From NCBI RefSeq assembly GCF_016469335.1, contig NZ_CP059888.1, forward strand, positions 3,795,899 through 3,859,898: DNA of 64,000 nt. The letters are read 5' to 3'. A program made the position numbers and the translations under genes. Source of the stretch: Flocculibacter collagenilyticus. Its GTDB lineage: Bacteria > Pseudomonadota > Gammaproteobacteria > Enterobacterales > Alteromonadaceae. Numbering within the stretch: the stretch's first letter is position 1; every line of letters starts with the position of its first letter. A model generated the notes under the pieces. That model saw nothing but the letters and a program-made list of their open reading frames with translations. It did no database searches and was not told the origin of the DNA. Of this stretch, positions 16,828 through 25,591 are shown piece by piece.

Positions 16828-16955
16828 TAGCTCACATGCACTCTTACGCGCCGCTAGCGAGTGGTTCAAGCATATGGATCATCCAAGAAGGCGAGTCACT
16901 TAGACCATGTTGTCACAGGTTGCGAAGCGCAACCAACAAATCTGCATGTGAGCTA
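16828..16955 (-). ncRNA. Retron msr-msd ncRNA (Ec67-like)
   Basis: Perfect 13-bp inverted repeat TAGCTCACATGCA (16943-16955 as read on the minus strand, complement at 16828-16840) forms the a1/a2 stem. Directly after a1 the minus strand reads GCAGATTTGTTGGTTG, then a GGTTGCG-CTT-CGCAACC hairpin; the same start is present in the E. coli Ec67 ncRNA as I recall it. The msd part follows, with the RT gene just downstream, the standard retron order. Exact ends and the branching G were not determined. Confidence 0.85.
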
Positions 16956-17441
16956 ATTTAAAATACTACAATAAGAGGATGATTTTTAATAGGAATAAAT
17001 ATAAGGTATGAAAGTTTCAACCTGATCTGACATATCAAGTTTAAGGTTATTGTCAGACTAGCCTGAACGTCTACAACTTACCTCTTTTAAGGCTAGCCTC
17101 ATTATCCACGACTTTCTATTTGGTTATCCAATAGCGTCTTTAAATTACCAAACTTCCCAGAAGCCAAATTCCTCAACACTCACTCCCCAAAACCTTCAAT
17201 CCCTCCTGAATCCCTACAATTTCTGTCAAATCAGCTTTAATTCACGTTTTTTTCAGTTTTTTCATGCTTAAAAAATGCACTTTACTTAGCGATTGGTCAT
17301 TTTACTGAGCAATTAAAGATAGGAAGCAAGTGCTGTTTATTGCTTATTGAGAGAAATACATGGGACAGAATTAACAGTACAAGTTTGTTAGTTCACCTTA
17401 CATAAAAATAAAAAACATAGTTACTGATTGAAGGTAAAAAC
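16956..17441. other. Intergenic gap between retron and secreted-protein gene
   Basis: No gene seen. The left half is AT-rich like the island and should hold the retron promoter (minus strand). A GTATGAAA at about 17007, with TGACA 20 bases later, resembles a decayed version of the transposon-end repeat, and CTAGCCT/AGGCTAG form a weak inverted repeat near 17055-17100. The right part carries the promoter of the gene at 17442. Confidence 0.35.
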
Positions 17442-19568
17442 ATGTCTAATCTAAACAAAATTTCGCTACTGATCGGAGCGATGGGGTTGGGTTTAAGTAG
17501 CTTTGCAATGGCTGCTAGTGCACCTCAGGTTGATAATACTGAATTTTTTGAAGACCAAGGTGATTTTGAAAATGCGACTGACGAGAATAAAGATGGCTGG
17601 GGTTGGGCTTCGGCTTTCTGTTCAAGTGGCGATACTGGATGTGACTCGACTGACACGTCTGGCGGTGGCGGCGGCACACCAACTCCTACTAAACCAAGCG
17701 CAGTAAACCATTTATTTGTTAAATATAAGGAAGGGTCGAGCACGGTTACATTAAATTGGCCAGCTACATCACCCGGCAACGGAACTGGCTTTAGGTATGA
17801 AGTATACGAAGAGCCAAAAAGCGGTAGCCGTTCACGCATTTACTCTGGCTCAAGCCGAGCAAAAATTTATAACGCGGGCATTAACAAAACCGTGCGTTAT
17901 GCAATAAGAGCGTGTAACAGTGCGGGCTGTAGTGGTTATGAGTACTCGCCATACTTGGTGATTAATGGCAGTTACGATAGTGATGGTATTAACACTAAGC
18001 CATTAGACCAAGCTAGACCCGGCTCTACCCCATTTGCAGGCAAAGGTGCGTTAACCACAATGAACGAGCAAGACACCGCGCTTTCTGCGTTAGGTGTGGG
18101 CTTTGATGCTCTAAAAGGCGAACTTCACAATGCAAATTGTTGGGCGACCGATGGTAGCAGCATGATTGATAGCGTTGAATATGTTAACGACCAAAAGTAT
18201 TTATTTAGCCAAGTAGATACCTATACACAATTGGCGCAAACGTTAGACATTAAGCGTTCTGGCGGGTTGAACTTGTCTTTTGGTGGTTTCTCGATTGGAG
18301 GCTCTAGCAGCTATTCATTGTATAGCACAACTGAAAAAGTGACTGATACGTCTGTTATTGTTGCTTCTTTTGTTGATAAGCAAAATAAATATAAAGCTAA
18401 ACAAGCGTCTGTACTGCAAATGGATAATGACAAAGAGTCGCTGTTAGAAAACGGTTATAAAAAGGAGTTTCGTAAGCATTGTGGTGATCAGTATCTTGAC
18501 TCAGTAACTACTGGACGCAAGATGACGTTCACTATTCGTATTGAAAGTGTGACTGAAAGTAACTCTGAAATAAAATCAAAAACGGCACAGTTAAAAGCAT
18601 CGCTTGATAGCTATGGCGCAGATGGTAACTTTGATTCTTCAGAGCGCAGTGAAATTGAAAGCCAGTTTTCAAGCTATACCTTTGATATTAAAGGGGCACA
18701 AGCGGGGGCAGACTCTTCAAGTAACTTATTACAGTTGAATGATATTGGTCAATTTATGACGGTATTACAAAACTTTGCGAATAGCTCAAATGATGCGCTA
18801 GTGAATATTGAGTCGACTGAAAAAGACTACCCAATTCCAAGCTCGATGCTAGGACAGCCGCATTACAATGTGTTCTCAGATTTTACGGTGTACAGAGACA
18901 AGCTGCGTATTTGGGATAACTTTGACTCACAACTTTCACAACGCTGCTGGATGCTTGATCCTAATAAAATAGGTGAAGATGCGTTAACAGAGTTCATTGA
19001 TGGTTTTGGTGAAACCTACTTCCAAGGCACTGTGAATGAAATGGATATGTGTCAAGCGGTGAAAAACATGGTGACTAACTATGCTAACTACTGCATGAAT
19101 CAAGGCGAGTGGAGCAAGTGTCATCAGCCTGTTGAAAATACCTGCTACGACACGGTTAACAACTCACAATGTTTGCAAAGAGCTGAGCGCATTACCTACA
19201 AAACGCCAACTAAAATTGATGAGCGTTTAGACGTTTCACGCGGAGGCTGTTTTATTGGCCCGTGTTATAAAGATAAGACGGTACAGTCTTGTTTCTCTAG
19301 CACAAGCACAGTACCAGACTTTAACCGCAATAAGGTGATTTCAGATAGCTATCAAACACCTGCGGTAAGAGGATTAACCGCTGTGATTGACCGTGCTTGG
19401 AATGTAAGAACTGCGCGCAATGATGTGTTTAAAAACAATACTGGGCACTTCTGTTTAAAAGCTTACGCAAAAATCTATGGCAAAGGTGGCTGGGGAGCTG
19501 GTGGTCGTTACGAGTCGAACAATATTATGTTTGGCTTTACCACACGCAACCAAAACTACTCTTTATAA
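17442..19568 (+). CDS. Secreted protein with FN3-like and MACPF-like regions
   Basis: 708 residues. Signal peptide 1-25 (cut after AMA). A glycine-rich linker (SGGGGGTPTPTKPS) precedes an FN3-like domain, about residues 86-175. The central region (about 225-480) resembles a membrane-attack-complex/perforin fold: NCWATDGSSM, then FGGFSIGGSSSYS, then E342-FRKHCGDQYLDSV, the place where MACPF proteins have a YGTHY-type motif, followed by alternating beta residues. The last ~200 residues are cysteine-rich (paired CYD, CFIGPCY, CFS), probably disulfide-bonded outside the cell. GAAGG precedes the ATG; a strong terminator follows. Possible roles are a pore-forming toxin or surface adhesin; MACPF identity is a pattern-level call. 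Confidence 0.5.
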   Translation: MSNLNKISLLIGAMGLGLSSFAMAASAPQVDNTEFFEDQGDFENATDENKDGWGWASAFCSSGDTGCDSTDTSGGGGGTPTPTKPSAVNHLFVKYKEGSSTVTLNWPATSPGNGTGFRYEVYEEPKSGSRSRIYSGSSRAKIYNAGINKTVRYAIRACNSAGCSGYEYSPYLVINGSYDSDGINTKPLDQARPGSTPFAGKGALTTMNEQDTALSALGVGFDALKGELHNANCWATDGSSMIDSVEYVNDQKYLFSQVDTYTQLAQTLDIKRSGGLNLSFGGFSIGGSSSYSLYSTTEKVTDTSVIVASFVDKQNKYKAKQASVLQMDNDKESLLENGYKKEFRKHCGDQYLDSVTTGRKMTFTIRIESVTESNSEIKSKTAQLKASLDSYGADGNFDSSERSEIESQFSSYTFDIKGAQAGADSSSNLLQLNDIGQFMTVLQNFANSSNDALVNIESTEKDYPIPSSMLGQPHYNVFSDFTVYRDKLRIWDNFDSQLSQRCWMLDPNKIGEDALTEFIDGFGETYFQGTVNEMDMCQAVKNMVTNYANYCMNQGEWSKCHQPVENTCYDTVNNSQCLQRAERITYKTPTKIDERLDVSRGGCFIGPCYKDKTVQSCFSSTSTVPDFNRNKVISDSYQTPAVRGLTAVIDRAWNVRTARNDVFKNNTGHFCLKAYAKIYGKGGWGAGGRYESNNIMFGFTTRNQNYSL

Positions 19569-19585
19569 ACTATTAAGTTAAACCA

Positions 19586-19610
19586 AAAGAGGCGCGTAAA
19601 GCGCCTCTTT
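19586..19610 (+). terminator. Rho-independent terminator
   Basis: Perfect 10-bp stem AAAGAGGCGC / GCGCCTCTTT with loop GTAAA, 17 bp after the secreted-protein gene stop. Confidence 0.85.
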
Positions 19611-19664
19611 GATCGTATGATTAGTGATTAAAAAGCGAATGAATATCGCCGTTGGAAAAACAAT

Positions 19665-20795
19665 ATGGAATCTAAAAAAGCAGCACCACTTAGCGTTAAC
19701 GCACTTTTACCTTTGGCTTCTCAATTTGAGCAACTGCAACCGTTAATCGCAGCGCTTCCTGATCTTAACTTTTCTATTCCTCACATGAATATGACACGTT
19801 TTACCGCACGTTATTTATGCGGCGGAACCAGTTTAAAAGAGGGCAGAAAAGTAAGCCGAAAACGGTTAAGTATTGCGATGGCAGGTGTACGAAATGAAGA
19901 TGTGCTTGCTGAGTCCATTGCCCAAAGAATAGAGCGTTATGAAGTTGCATTAAAAATATCCAGAAAGCAGCAAATGAGTATTGAGCTGTTATGTGACTTA
20001 CACGAGCTACTCTCACCCGAAGTGAAGCTAAGAGGTCAAATTAGAAGCCATCAAAACTGGCTTGGCAAAGAAGGGATTGAGTCGGCCAGCATTATTACTC
20101 CGCCCCCTGAAAAGGTAAAACCGCTATTAGCGGAGTGGGAAGACTTTGTTAAACAACACCACTTACACGACAATACTGCTGCACTGCTAGCCTTTAGCTA
20201 TTTTATTGTGCTTCACCCTTTTGCTGATGGTAACGGACGATTGTCACGATTGTTGTATACCCACTTTTTATTAGGCGAGGAGTCTTATACTTCATTTTTG
20301 AGCCCTGTTCTCTATCGGCTTAATCATTTTGAAGAATCGAAGGTTGAACTATTTGCGACGCCGCGCGCAATGCTCGACGGTGACTGGAGTAACGTTATTG
20401 CTTACTGGAAGCGGGCATTTGAGTGGCAAAATGCAATCAGCGTCGACATTACCCAAAAAGTACTGGCTGTGCGTACTCGTTTAGAAAATATGCTCCTGCT
20501 AGTCGCCAAGCCGAAATTAGCCACTTCGTTATTAGATTTACTGTTCGAGCAACCGCTAGTTACTTTAGAGTACGCATGCAAACAATTAAGTATTAGCGTA
20601 TCAACCGCTAATGACTTATTAGAATCATTCTGCCAGCTCGGTTTATTAAAGCGATTTAGCTTAAAGCAACCACTTGGCACTCTTGTTTTCAGCTGTGAGC
20701 CAATCTTTCAGCTATGGGCGAGCATTGATGATATGTTTTTCAGCGCTGACCCGTTCACTCTTCCCAGCCACAATGCTGATGTTGAAAAAGCGTAA
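19665..20795 (+). CDS. Fic family protein (probable AMP transferase)
   Basis: 376 residues. Catalytic motif H184-PFADGNGRLSR matches HPFx(D/E)GNGRxxR, so the histidine and the anion-binding residues are intact. T55-SLKEG fits the N-terminal inhibitory helix motif (S/T)xxxE(G/N), making this a class II, self-inhibited Fic protein in which E59 would block ATP binding. GQIRSHQNWLG and the ITPPPEKV segment are the usual substrate flap region. A C-terminal winged-helix-like region follows (about 285-350). Fic enzymes transfer AMP to hydroxyls on target proteins. It stands alone after a terminator and converges with the regulator at 20814. Target unknown. Confidence 0.9.
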   Translation: MESKKAAPLSVNALLPLASQFEQLQPLIAALPDLNFSIPHMNMTRFTARYLCGGTSLKEGRKVSRKRLSIAMAGVRNEDVLAESIAQRIERYEVALKISRKQQMSIELLCDLHELLSPEVKLRGQIRSHQNWLGKEGIESASIITPPPEKVKPLLAEWEDFVKQHHLHDNTAALLAFSYFIVLHPFADGNGRLSRLLYTHFLLGEESYTSFLSPVLYRLNHFEESKVELFATPRAMLDGDWSNVIAYWKRAFEWQNAISVDITQKVLAVRTRLENMLLLVAKPKLATSLLDLLFEQPLVTLEYACKQLSISVSTANDLLESFCQLGLLKRFSLKQPLGTLVFSCEPIFQLWASIDDMFFSADPFTLPSHNADVEKA

Positions 20796-20813
20796 GGTTA
20801 GCAAGCACTTAAA

Positions 20814-22883
20814 TTACTGATTCACTGGCTTGCCATCTTTTGAATAAAGCATGGCAACATCCACAAGTGTGTTTGGCCCTTCTGCCACTAAATTGGCTAC
20901 TTGCTTACAAAATGTGGCGCTGTGTTGCTGACAAAGATACAGCGCTCGTGCTTGAATAAACGCATAGTCAGCAGGATAAAAATAACGATTTCTAACGTTT
21001 AACTGCTGTTTTAGCGCCTTAATTGAAGACAAGTATTGTTCATTAACCTCTTTCGGGTAAAGCGCTAGTAATTGACTTTGATATTCATGAATTGCGACCG
21101 ATTTGGGCGACTTAAATACATCCTTATGCTCTGCCATTGCTTGTTGGATTTCGGCAGGGCTTTGGTTACTACGTTGTAAGAATGTATCTAATCGCAGTTG
21201 AGTGACCTCTATCGCACGCTTGATGATAATGCCCGGCGTCATTTTCGACTCTTCAATTAATGTATGCGCTTCATTTAGCTCGTTCATACTTTCTTGCACT
21301 TGCCCTAAATAGAGGTGTGCGCGCGCCTTAAGCATCAACTGCTCTAAGTAAACATTATTATTCTTACCAATATTATGTGCAGTGAGTACTTTTGCTTGAG
21401 TCAGTGCGGGAATAGATTGCTGAAATTTGCCACTCATAAAATAAAGCTCGCCTAAGTACCGTTTTTGTTTGGCGATACTCTGATGCTTTTCCGGCATCAT
21501 TTTATTACGCGCAATAGCAGCCAATGTTAACAAGCGTTCAGCTTCATCCCAATTATGTTCATAAAAGGCTAGCGCACGGCTCAGCTCTTCCTGAGCATCA
21601 ATGGTTTTCGTATGGTATTGACCAAACTCATGTAAATAAATGCGCAATGCGTCATCCATCAGCGCTTTTTTCTCTTGCCCATTAAACAAAAACCAATTTA
21701 ATAACACTTTGGTATCGGCTATCTCTATGTTGAATTGCTCAGGTTTAGTTTGATAAAAATCCAGCGCTTTTCTAGCATATTGCTCACCATGCGCCAATGA
21801 CAACTTCCGTTGGCAAAACGGTTCAACACAGAATAAGTTAACTCGGCTAACATGATAATTAACGTCGGCCAGAAGTTTTTTGTTGTTAGGAAAATGTTCT
21901 TGTACTTCTGCCAGTACATAATTGCCTAAATTAAAGGCCTCTTCCCGGCGCCTCAGCTCCAGCAAAATGGTGATGGTATCTAGTTTAGTGCGAATAGAGC
22001 GCTCGGAATATTGGCCATAACGAGACTCAATACAGCGTTCTAACCTACCCGCCAGTAATCGCGCTTCACTGAAATGCCCTTTTCTAAAGTACAGTTCTTT
22101 TAGCGCCTCTAATTGACCAATATAAGTAAAATCAGTGCTTTGTGTGTCGAGCAACTCTTGTAGTTTCTTATCTAGCAACCACTTAGCGTCTTGGGGCGCT
22201 TGCTGCGAATGCTGCACAGACACCTTATGTAACTCTCTGTATAACGCCAAGCCCGCGTTCAACTCGTCGTTTTTATTATAACTTGCTTGTAAATCCGCTT
22301 GCTGTGAATACAGAAAGGTCGCCAAAATTACTCCACCAATAATAAAGGCCACTGAAGCAGCCAAGGTGCTATATTTTGCTAGCCTAATTTGCTGAGAAGT
22401 AACGGCTTTGTTGTTTTCAATAGCGGAAGGCGCGTTGGCTGTAGGCTGGCTAGGGTTGTTAGTTTCAAATTGGGCGGTATCAAGTTCAGGGGGGAGCGAG
22501 GCAGGTTCTTCTGGTAAAAGCTTATCTGTTTCGTTATCACTAATATCAACATCACACTGCAACAAGTAGCCTGTTTTGGGTAAGGTGACGATAAGCTTTT
22601 TATGTTCATCACCCAAGCATTGCCGAATTTCACTAATACTTTGCTTGAGCACATTCTCACTCACAAACTTTCCGCGCCATACAACATCAAAAAACGTACT
22701 CGTTTGTACAACTTGCCCCGGTGTTTGTAACAGTAAAAGTAACACATCGGCCGTTTTATTGCGTAGCACATGACTGTGGCCTGGCTGCTTAAGTAATTTT
22801 TGCCCTGGGATAAACTGCCAACACTGATTAATAATGTAACGGCTTTGCGCTTTGTTACCTTTATCCATGACCCATGTGCTCAC
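20814..22883 (-). CDS. ToxR/CadC-like transmembrane regulator with TPR-type sensor domain
   Basis: 689 residues. The N-terminal OmpR-type winged helix (about 17-110) includes VLRNKTADVLLLLL, SENVLKQSISEIRQCLGD and LPKTGYLL. An acidic, proline-rich linker follows, then a single membrane span (LAASVAFIIGGVILATFLY, about 173-192), leaving ~490 periplasmic residues made of helical tetratricopeptide-like repeats. Such one-component regulators bind DNA from the inner membrane and sense a periplasmic signal. There is no receiver domain, so no kinase partner is needed. It converges with the Fic gene (18 bp apart) and its promoter lies in the 22884-23416 gap. Target genes cannot be inferred. Confidence 0.85.
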   Translation of the reverse strand: MSTWVMDKGNKAQSRYIINQCWQFIPGQKLLKQPGHSHVLRNKTADVLLLLLQTPGQVVQTSTFFDVVWRGKFVSENVLKQSISEIRQCLGDEHKKLIVTLPKTGYLLQCDVDISDNETDKLLPEEPASLPPELDTAQFETNNPSQPTANAPSAIENNKAVTSQQIRLAKYSTLAASVAFIIGGVILATFLYSQQADLQASYNKNDELNAGLALYRELHKVSVQHSQQAPQDAKWLLDKKLQELLDTQSTDFTYIGQLEALKELYFRKGHFSEARLLAGRLERCIESRYGQYSERSIRTKLDTITILLELRRREEAFNLGNYVLAEVQEHFPNNKKLLADVNYHVSRVNLFCVEPFCQRKLSLAHGEQYARKALDFYQTKPEQFNIEIADTKVLLNWFLFNGQEKKALMDDALRIYLHEFGQYHTKTIDAQEELSRALAFYEHNWDEAERLLTLAAIARNKMMPEKHQSIAKQKRYLGELYFMSGKFQQSIPALTQAKVLTAHNIGKNNNVYLEQLMLKARAHLYLGQVQESMNELNEAHTLIEESKMTPGIIIKRAIEVTQLRLDTFLQRSNQSPAEIQQAMAEHKDVFKSPKSVAIHEYQSQLLALYPKEVNEQYLSSIKALKQQLNVRNRYFYPADYAFIQARALYLCQQHSATFCKQVANLVAEGPNTLVDVAMLYSKDGKPVNQ

Positions 22884-23416
22884 AACCTCGTTAACTTAAT
22901 TGCAACCATTACCTTACATGATAAAAAGAGACTCAGTCAATGTAGATAACTAATTAATTTATAAGTGCAATTATTGGTACAAGTTGATTAATAAGGGGAT
23001 AATTCGTGACTATTCTTTTGCCTAAATATTTAGCAAAAAAGTACTTATATAACATTATACTAACGAGTTACCGCTTTTTAATAAGTTGTTTGATAGCAGT
23101 AGCACAACAGCATTAGTCGACAAAATTAATGAGTAGTTATCTGATGGAAGTGACGTAGAAATATCGCGTAGACAAGCGTCTAAATTGAAGGCTCAGCTTG
23201 GTTTCCCAAGTTGACATAATGGCCGTACACCGAATGCAATTGTCCATTGACGCGCTACACCTTTTCTGTCAGTTTTTTTTACAACATCAAATATTGAGTT
23301 TTTACAAATCAGTCTAACCATCTGATAATATTTGATTTTATTTACAACCTAATACTGGTGTACTTTTTGCTATTAGCCTCTCCGTTAATTAATCCAACAA
23401 GCAGTAAGAGTACCTA
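22884..23416. other. Intergenic gap with inverted repeat and a possible decayed reading frame
   Basis: Holds promoters for the flanking divergent genes. A perfect 10-bp inverted repeat (ATCAAATATT 23286-23295, AATATTTGAT 23337-23346) with an inner ATCAG/CTGAT pair forms a long hairpin before the PEP-CTERM gene. Around 23140-23214 a stop-flanked frame reads SDGSDVEISRRQASKLKAQ, which might be a gene remnant; I cannot name it. Confidence 0.4.
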
Positions 23417-23950
23417 ATGCAGTTAATAAAAATATTAAATATCTTTGTATTTCTAACCCTTTTTTTCACCCATTCAGCGAATGCAACACTCATATTCACA
23501 CTTGAAAGAATCAGTGATACTGAAGGTTTACTCACAGCTACAGGTTCAATTGAAGCTGATGTTACAAGGAATATTAACGCGCTGGGTTTTAGTGGACAAA
23601 TTGGCGGTTTAAATAATGCGGCTGATATTATTTCGCAAGATTTAATGTTAGGTGACGACCCATTTAAACGGTTAAGAAGCCGTAACCCGCATCAATTTAA
23701 GCTCATCTTGAATGATGTTTTTCACCAAGGTGACCAAGCATCAGGGCAAATTCACTTTCAACTTAAAAGTGGGCAGTTGCAAGATGTTGGCTTTACATCA
23801 GCCATATTTAATAATGCACTTCCTGCAGAAACATACGGCACGTTCTCAATTGTAGCGCCTGCACAAGTTCCTGAACCCGCTTCTCTTGCTTTTTTAGGTT
23901 TTGTAGCGCTTGGCTTATCGCATTTTCGTCATAAGAAAAAATTAAGTTAA
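23417..23950 (+). CDS. PEP-CTERM surface/export protein
   Basis: 177 residues. Signal peptide 1-23 (ends ANA). The C-terminus has VPEPASL, a hydrophobic span and a basic tail (RHKKKLS): the tripartite PEP-CTERM signal cut by an exosortase/archaeosortase-type enzyme in species making EPS. The middle is a beta-rich domain (about 24-150) of unknown function. Promoter-proximal long inverted repeat at 23286-23346. Exosortase is not in this window. Other PEP-CTERM proteins occur at 56833 and 57931, but this one is not closely similar to them. Confidence 0.85.
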   Translation: MQLIKILNIFVFLTLFFTHSANATLIFTLERISDTEGLLTATGSIEADVTRNINALGFSGQIGGLNNAADIISQDLMLGDDPFKRLRSRNPHQFKLILNDVFHQGDQASGQIHFQLKSGQLQDVGFTSAIFNNALPAETYGTFSIVAPAQVPEPASLAFLGFVALGLSHFRHKKKLS

Positions 23951-24195
23951 TCATCATTGATGGCGGACGTAGAGCACGAAAAATGCCTCCGCCTTCATTC
24001 AAATGACCACACTTTTGCTCTTCACAATGTAAACCTCGCAGCCTAATCCTCTCTTCAAAATAATTTTCACTACTAACTGATTACCCATTAAATCCCCCAT
24101 AACATTCAATATATTGATATATTTAAAATAATGTGTGATTTATTGCTCACTCTCAGCTATAAAGGCGCCTTATTTACTTATCAGCAAGGAACATC

Positions 24196-25548
24196 ATGTT
24201 AGAAATCGCCAGCGACCAGTTATCTTCTGTCATTAATGACATTTTAAATACTGAACATGATGCACAAATTGCTGACATTATTCAGCCTTTGCAAGACAGT
24301 TTTGCACCTGAGCAGTTTGCGCTGTTAATTGAGGCGGTACCACCAGCACAACGATTAACGGTGTGGCATGGTTTAAACGAACAAAACCAACGCCAAGCAT
24401 TTGTGCTTTCGGGTAAAGACACTCGCACATGGTTAATGGATGCCTTGAGTGATGACGCTTGCTTTGAGCTATTAGCTCAGCTAGACGTTGAAGAGGTACT
24501 TGAATTAGCTGAAGAAATTCCCGATCGTTTTTTGAATTATGCGATTAAGCACCTTGATGAACAACAACGCCAGCACTACCAACAAGCCCAACAATACGAC
24601 GACGAACATATTGGTCACTGGTTAGATTACGACTATGTGCGTATTTCTAATAAGCTTAAAACGTCGAGTGCTAAACGCTTATTAAATAAGGGTATTACGG
24701 CCTATACCGATGCATTTTATGCTGTAAATAAAGAAGGCAAATTGATAGGCGAATTACCACTTAACGCTTTACTTGCAGCAAATGATACAGACATGTTGGA
24801 GCAATTAATTGAAACCGACGCGGTTGTACTTAACGCCACTGACAATTTGAGCGAAGCCGCTGATGCGGTGATCTTGTCAGGCAAAATGGCATTACCAGTT
24901 ATAGATGAACAAGGTTGTTTTTTAGGGCGCGTACACATTGCATCCGCCTATCAAATTAAACAAGAATTATTAGACGAGCAAACTGCGCATGCTGGTGGTT
25001 TAAGTGAAGACGAAGACTTATTCTCAAGCGTACGTAAAAGTGCGAAAAACCGCGGTATTTGGTTAGGCATTAACTTAGCTACGGCTTTTCTAGCGTCTTG
25101 GTTTATTGGCTTATTTGAAGCTACCTTACAACAAGTCGTTGCGCTAGCCGTACTGATGCCAGTGGTGGCATCTATGGGAGGCATATCGGGTAGTCAGACA
25201 CTTACTGTAATAGTGCGCGGGCTGGCGTTAGGACAAATTACTGATGCGAATCGAAAAGCGCTACTACAAAAAGAGCTGAAAGTCGGTGCAGTTAACGGGG
25301 TTATTTGGTCATTGGTGATCGGTGGCATTACTTACCTATGGTTTAACCAATGGGAACTCAGTATTGTGATTAGCTTAGCCATTTTACTCAATTTACTGGC
25401 AGCAGCTGCGTCTGGGGTACTAATTCCTTCTATACTTAATCGGTTAAAAATAGATCCTGCATTATCAGGTTCGGTTATCTTAACCACTGTGACCGATGTA
25501 GTTGGCTTTGTGGTGTTTTTAGGCTTGGGTAGCTTAGTACTGCTGTAA
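24196..25548 (+). CDS. mgtE: MgtE-family magnesium transporter
   Basis: 450 residues with the full MgtE plan: helical N domain (about 1-125), two CBS-like modules (about 130-255; the second with MALPVIDEQGCFLGRV), a plug region, then five membrane helices (about 285-450). The pore-family signature reads MPVVASMGGISGSQ; most MgtE proteins have N where this has I (GGNxGxQ). The N and CBS domains normally sense intracellular Mg2+ and close the pore. It is preceded by an AT-rich 245-bp gap and followed 43 bp later by an MscS gene, so they may share a transcript. Substrate Mg2+ (or Co2+) by family. Confidence 0.9.
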   Translation: MLEIASDQLSSVINDILNTEHDAQIADIIQPLQDSFAPEQFALLIEAVPPAQRLTVWHGLNEQNQRQAFVLSGKDTRTWLMDALSDDACFELLAQLDVEEVLELAEEIPDRFLNYAIKHLDEQQRQHYQQAQQYDDEHIGHWLDYDYVRISNKLKTSSAKRLLNKGITAYTDAFYAVNKEGKLIGELPLNALLAANDTDMLEQLIETDAVVLNATDNLSEAADAVILSGKMALPVIDEQGCFLGRVHIASAYQIKQELLDEQTAHAGGLSEDEDLFSSVRKSAKNRGIWLGINLATAFLASWFIGLFEATLQQVVALAVLMPVVASMGGISGSQTLTVIVRGLALGQITDANRKALLQKELKVGAVNGVIWSLVIGGITYLWFNQWELSIVISLAILLNLLAAAASGVLIPSILNRLKIDPALSGSVILTTVTDVVGFVVFLGLGSLVLL

Positions 25549-25591
25549 GCCGTCATTTTTCTGCAAGTATTAGCATTAAGGAACGTTTTTC

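Noticed and set aside
16797-16841. RT translation start at GTG 16841
   Set aside because: It lies inside the ncRNA a2 repeat; TTG 16796 with AGGG upstream better matches the Ec67 N-terminus.
11297-17041. 17-bp near-direct repeat (ATCTGACATTTCGAGTT at 11297 and a 15/17 match at 17025) as possible att sites
   Set aside because: A 15/17 match is expected by chance many times in 64 kb, and the pair would enclose the transposon end at 13782 in an inconsistent way.
23140-23214. Short stop-flanked frame (SDGSDVEISRRQASKLKAQ) as a gene
   Set aside because: No start codon with ribosome site and no recognised family; at most a remnant.
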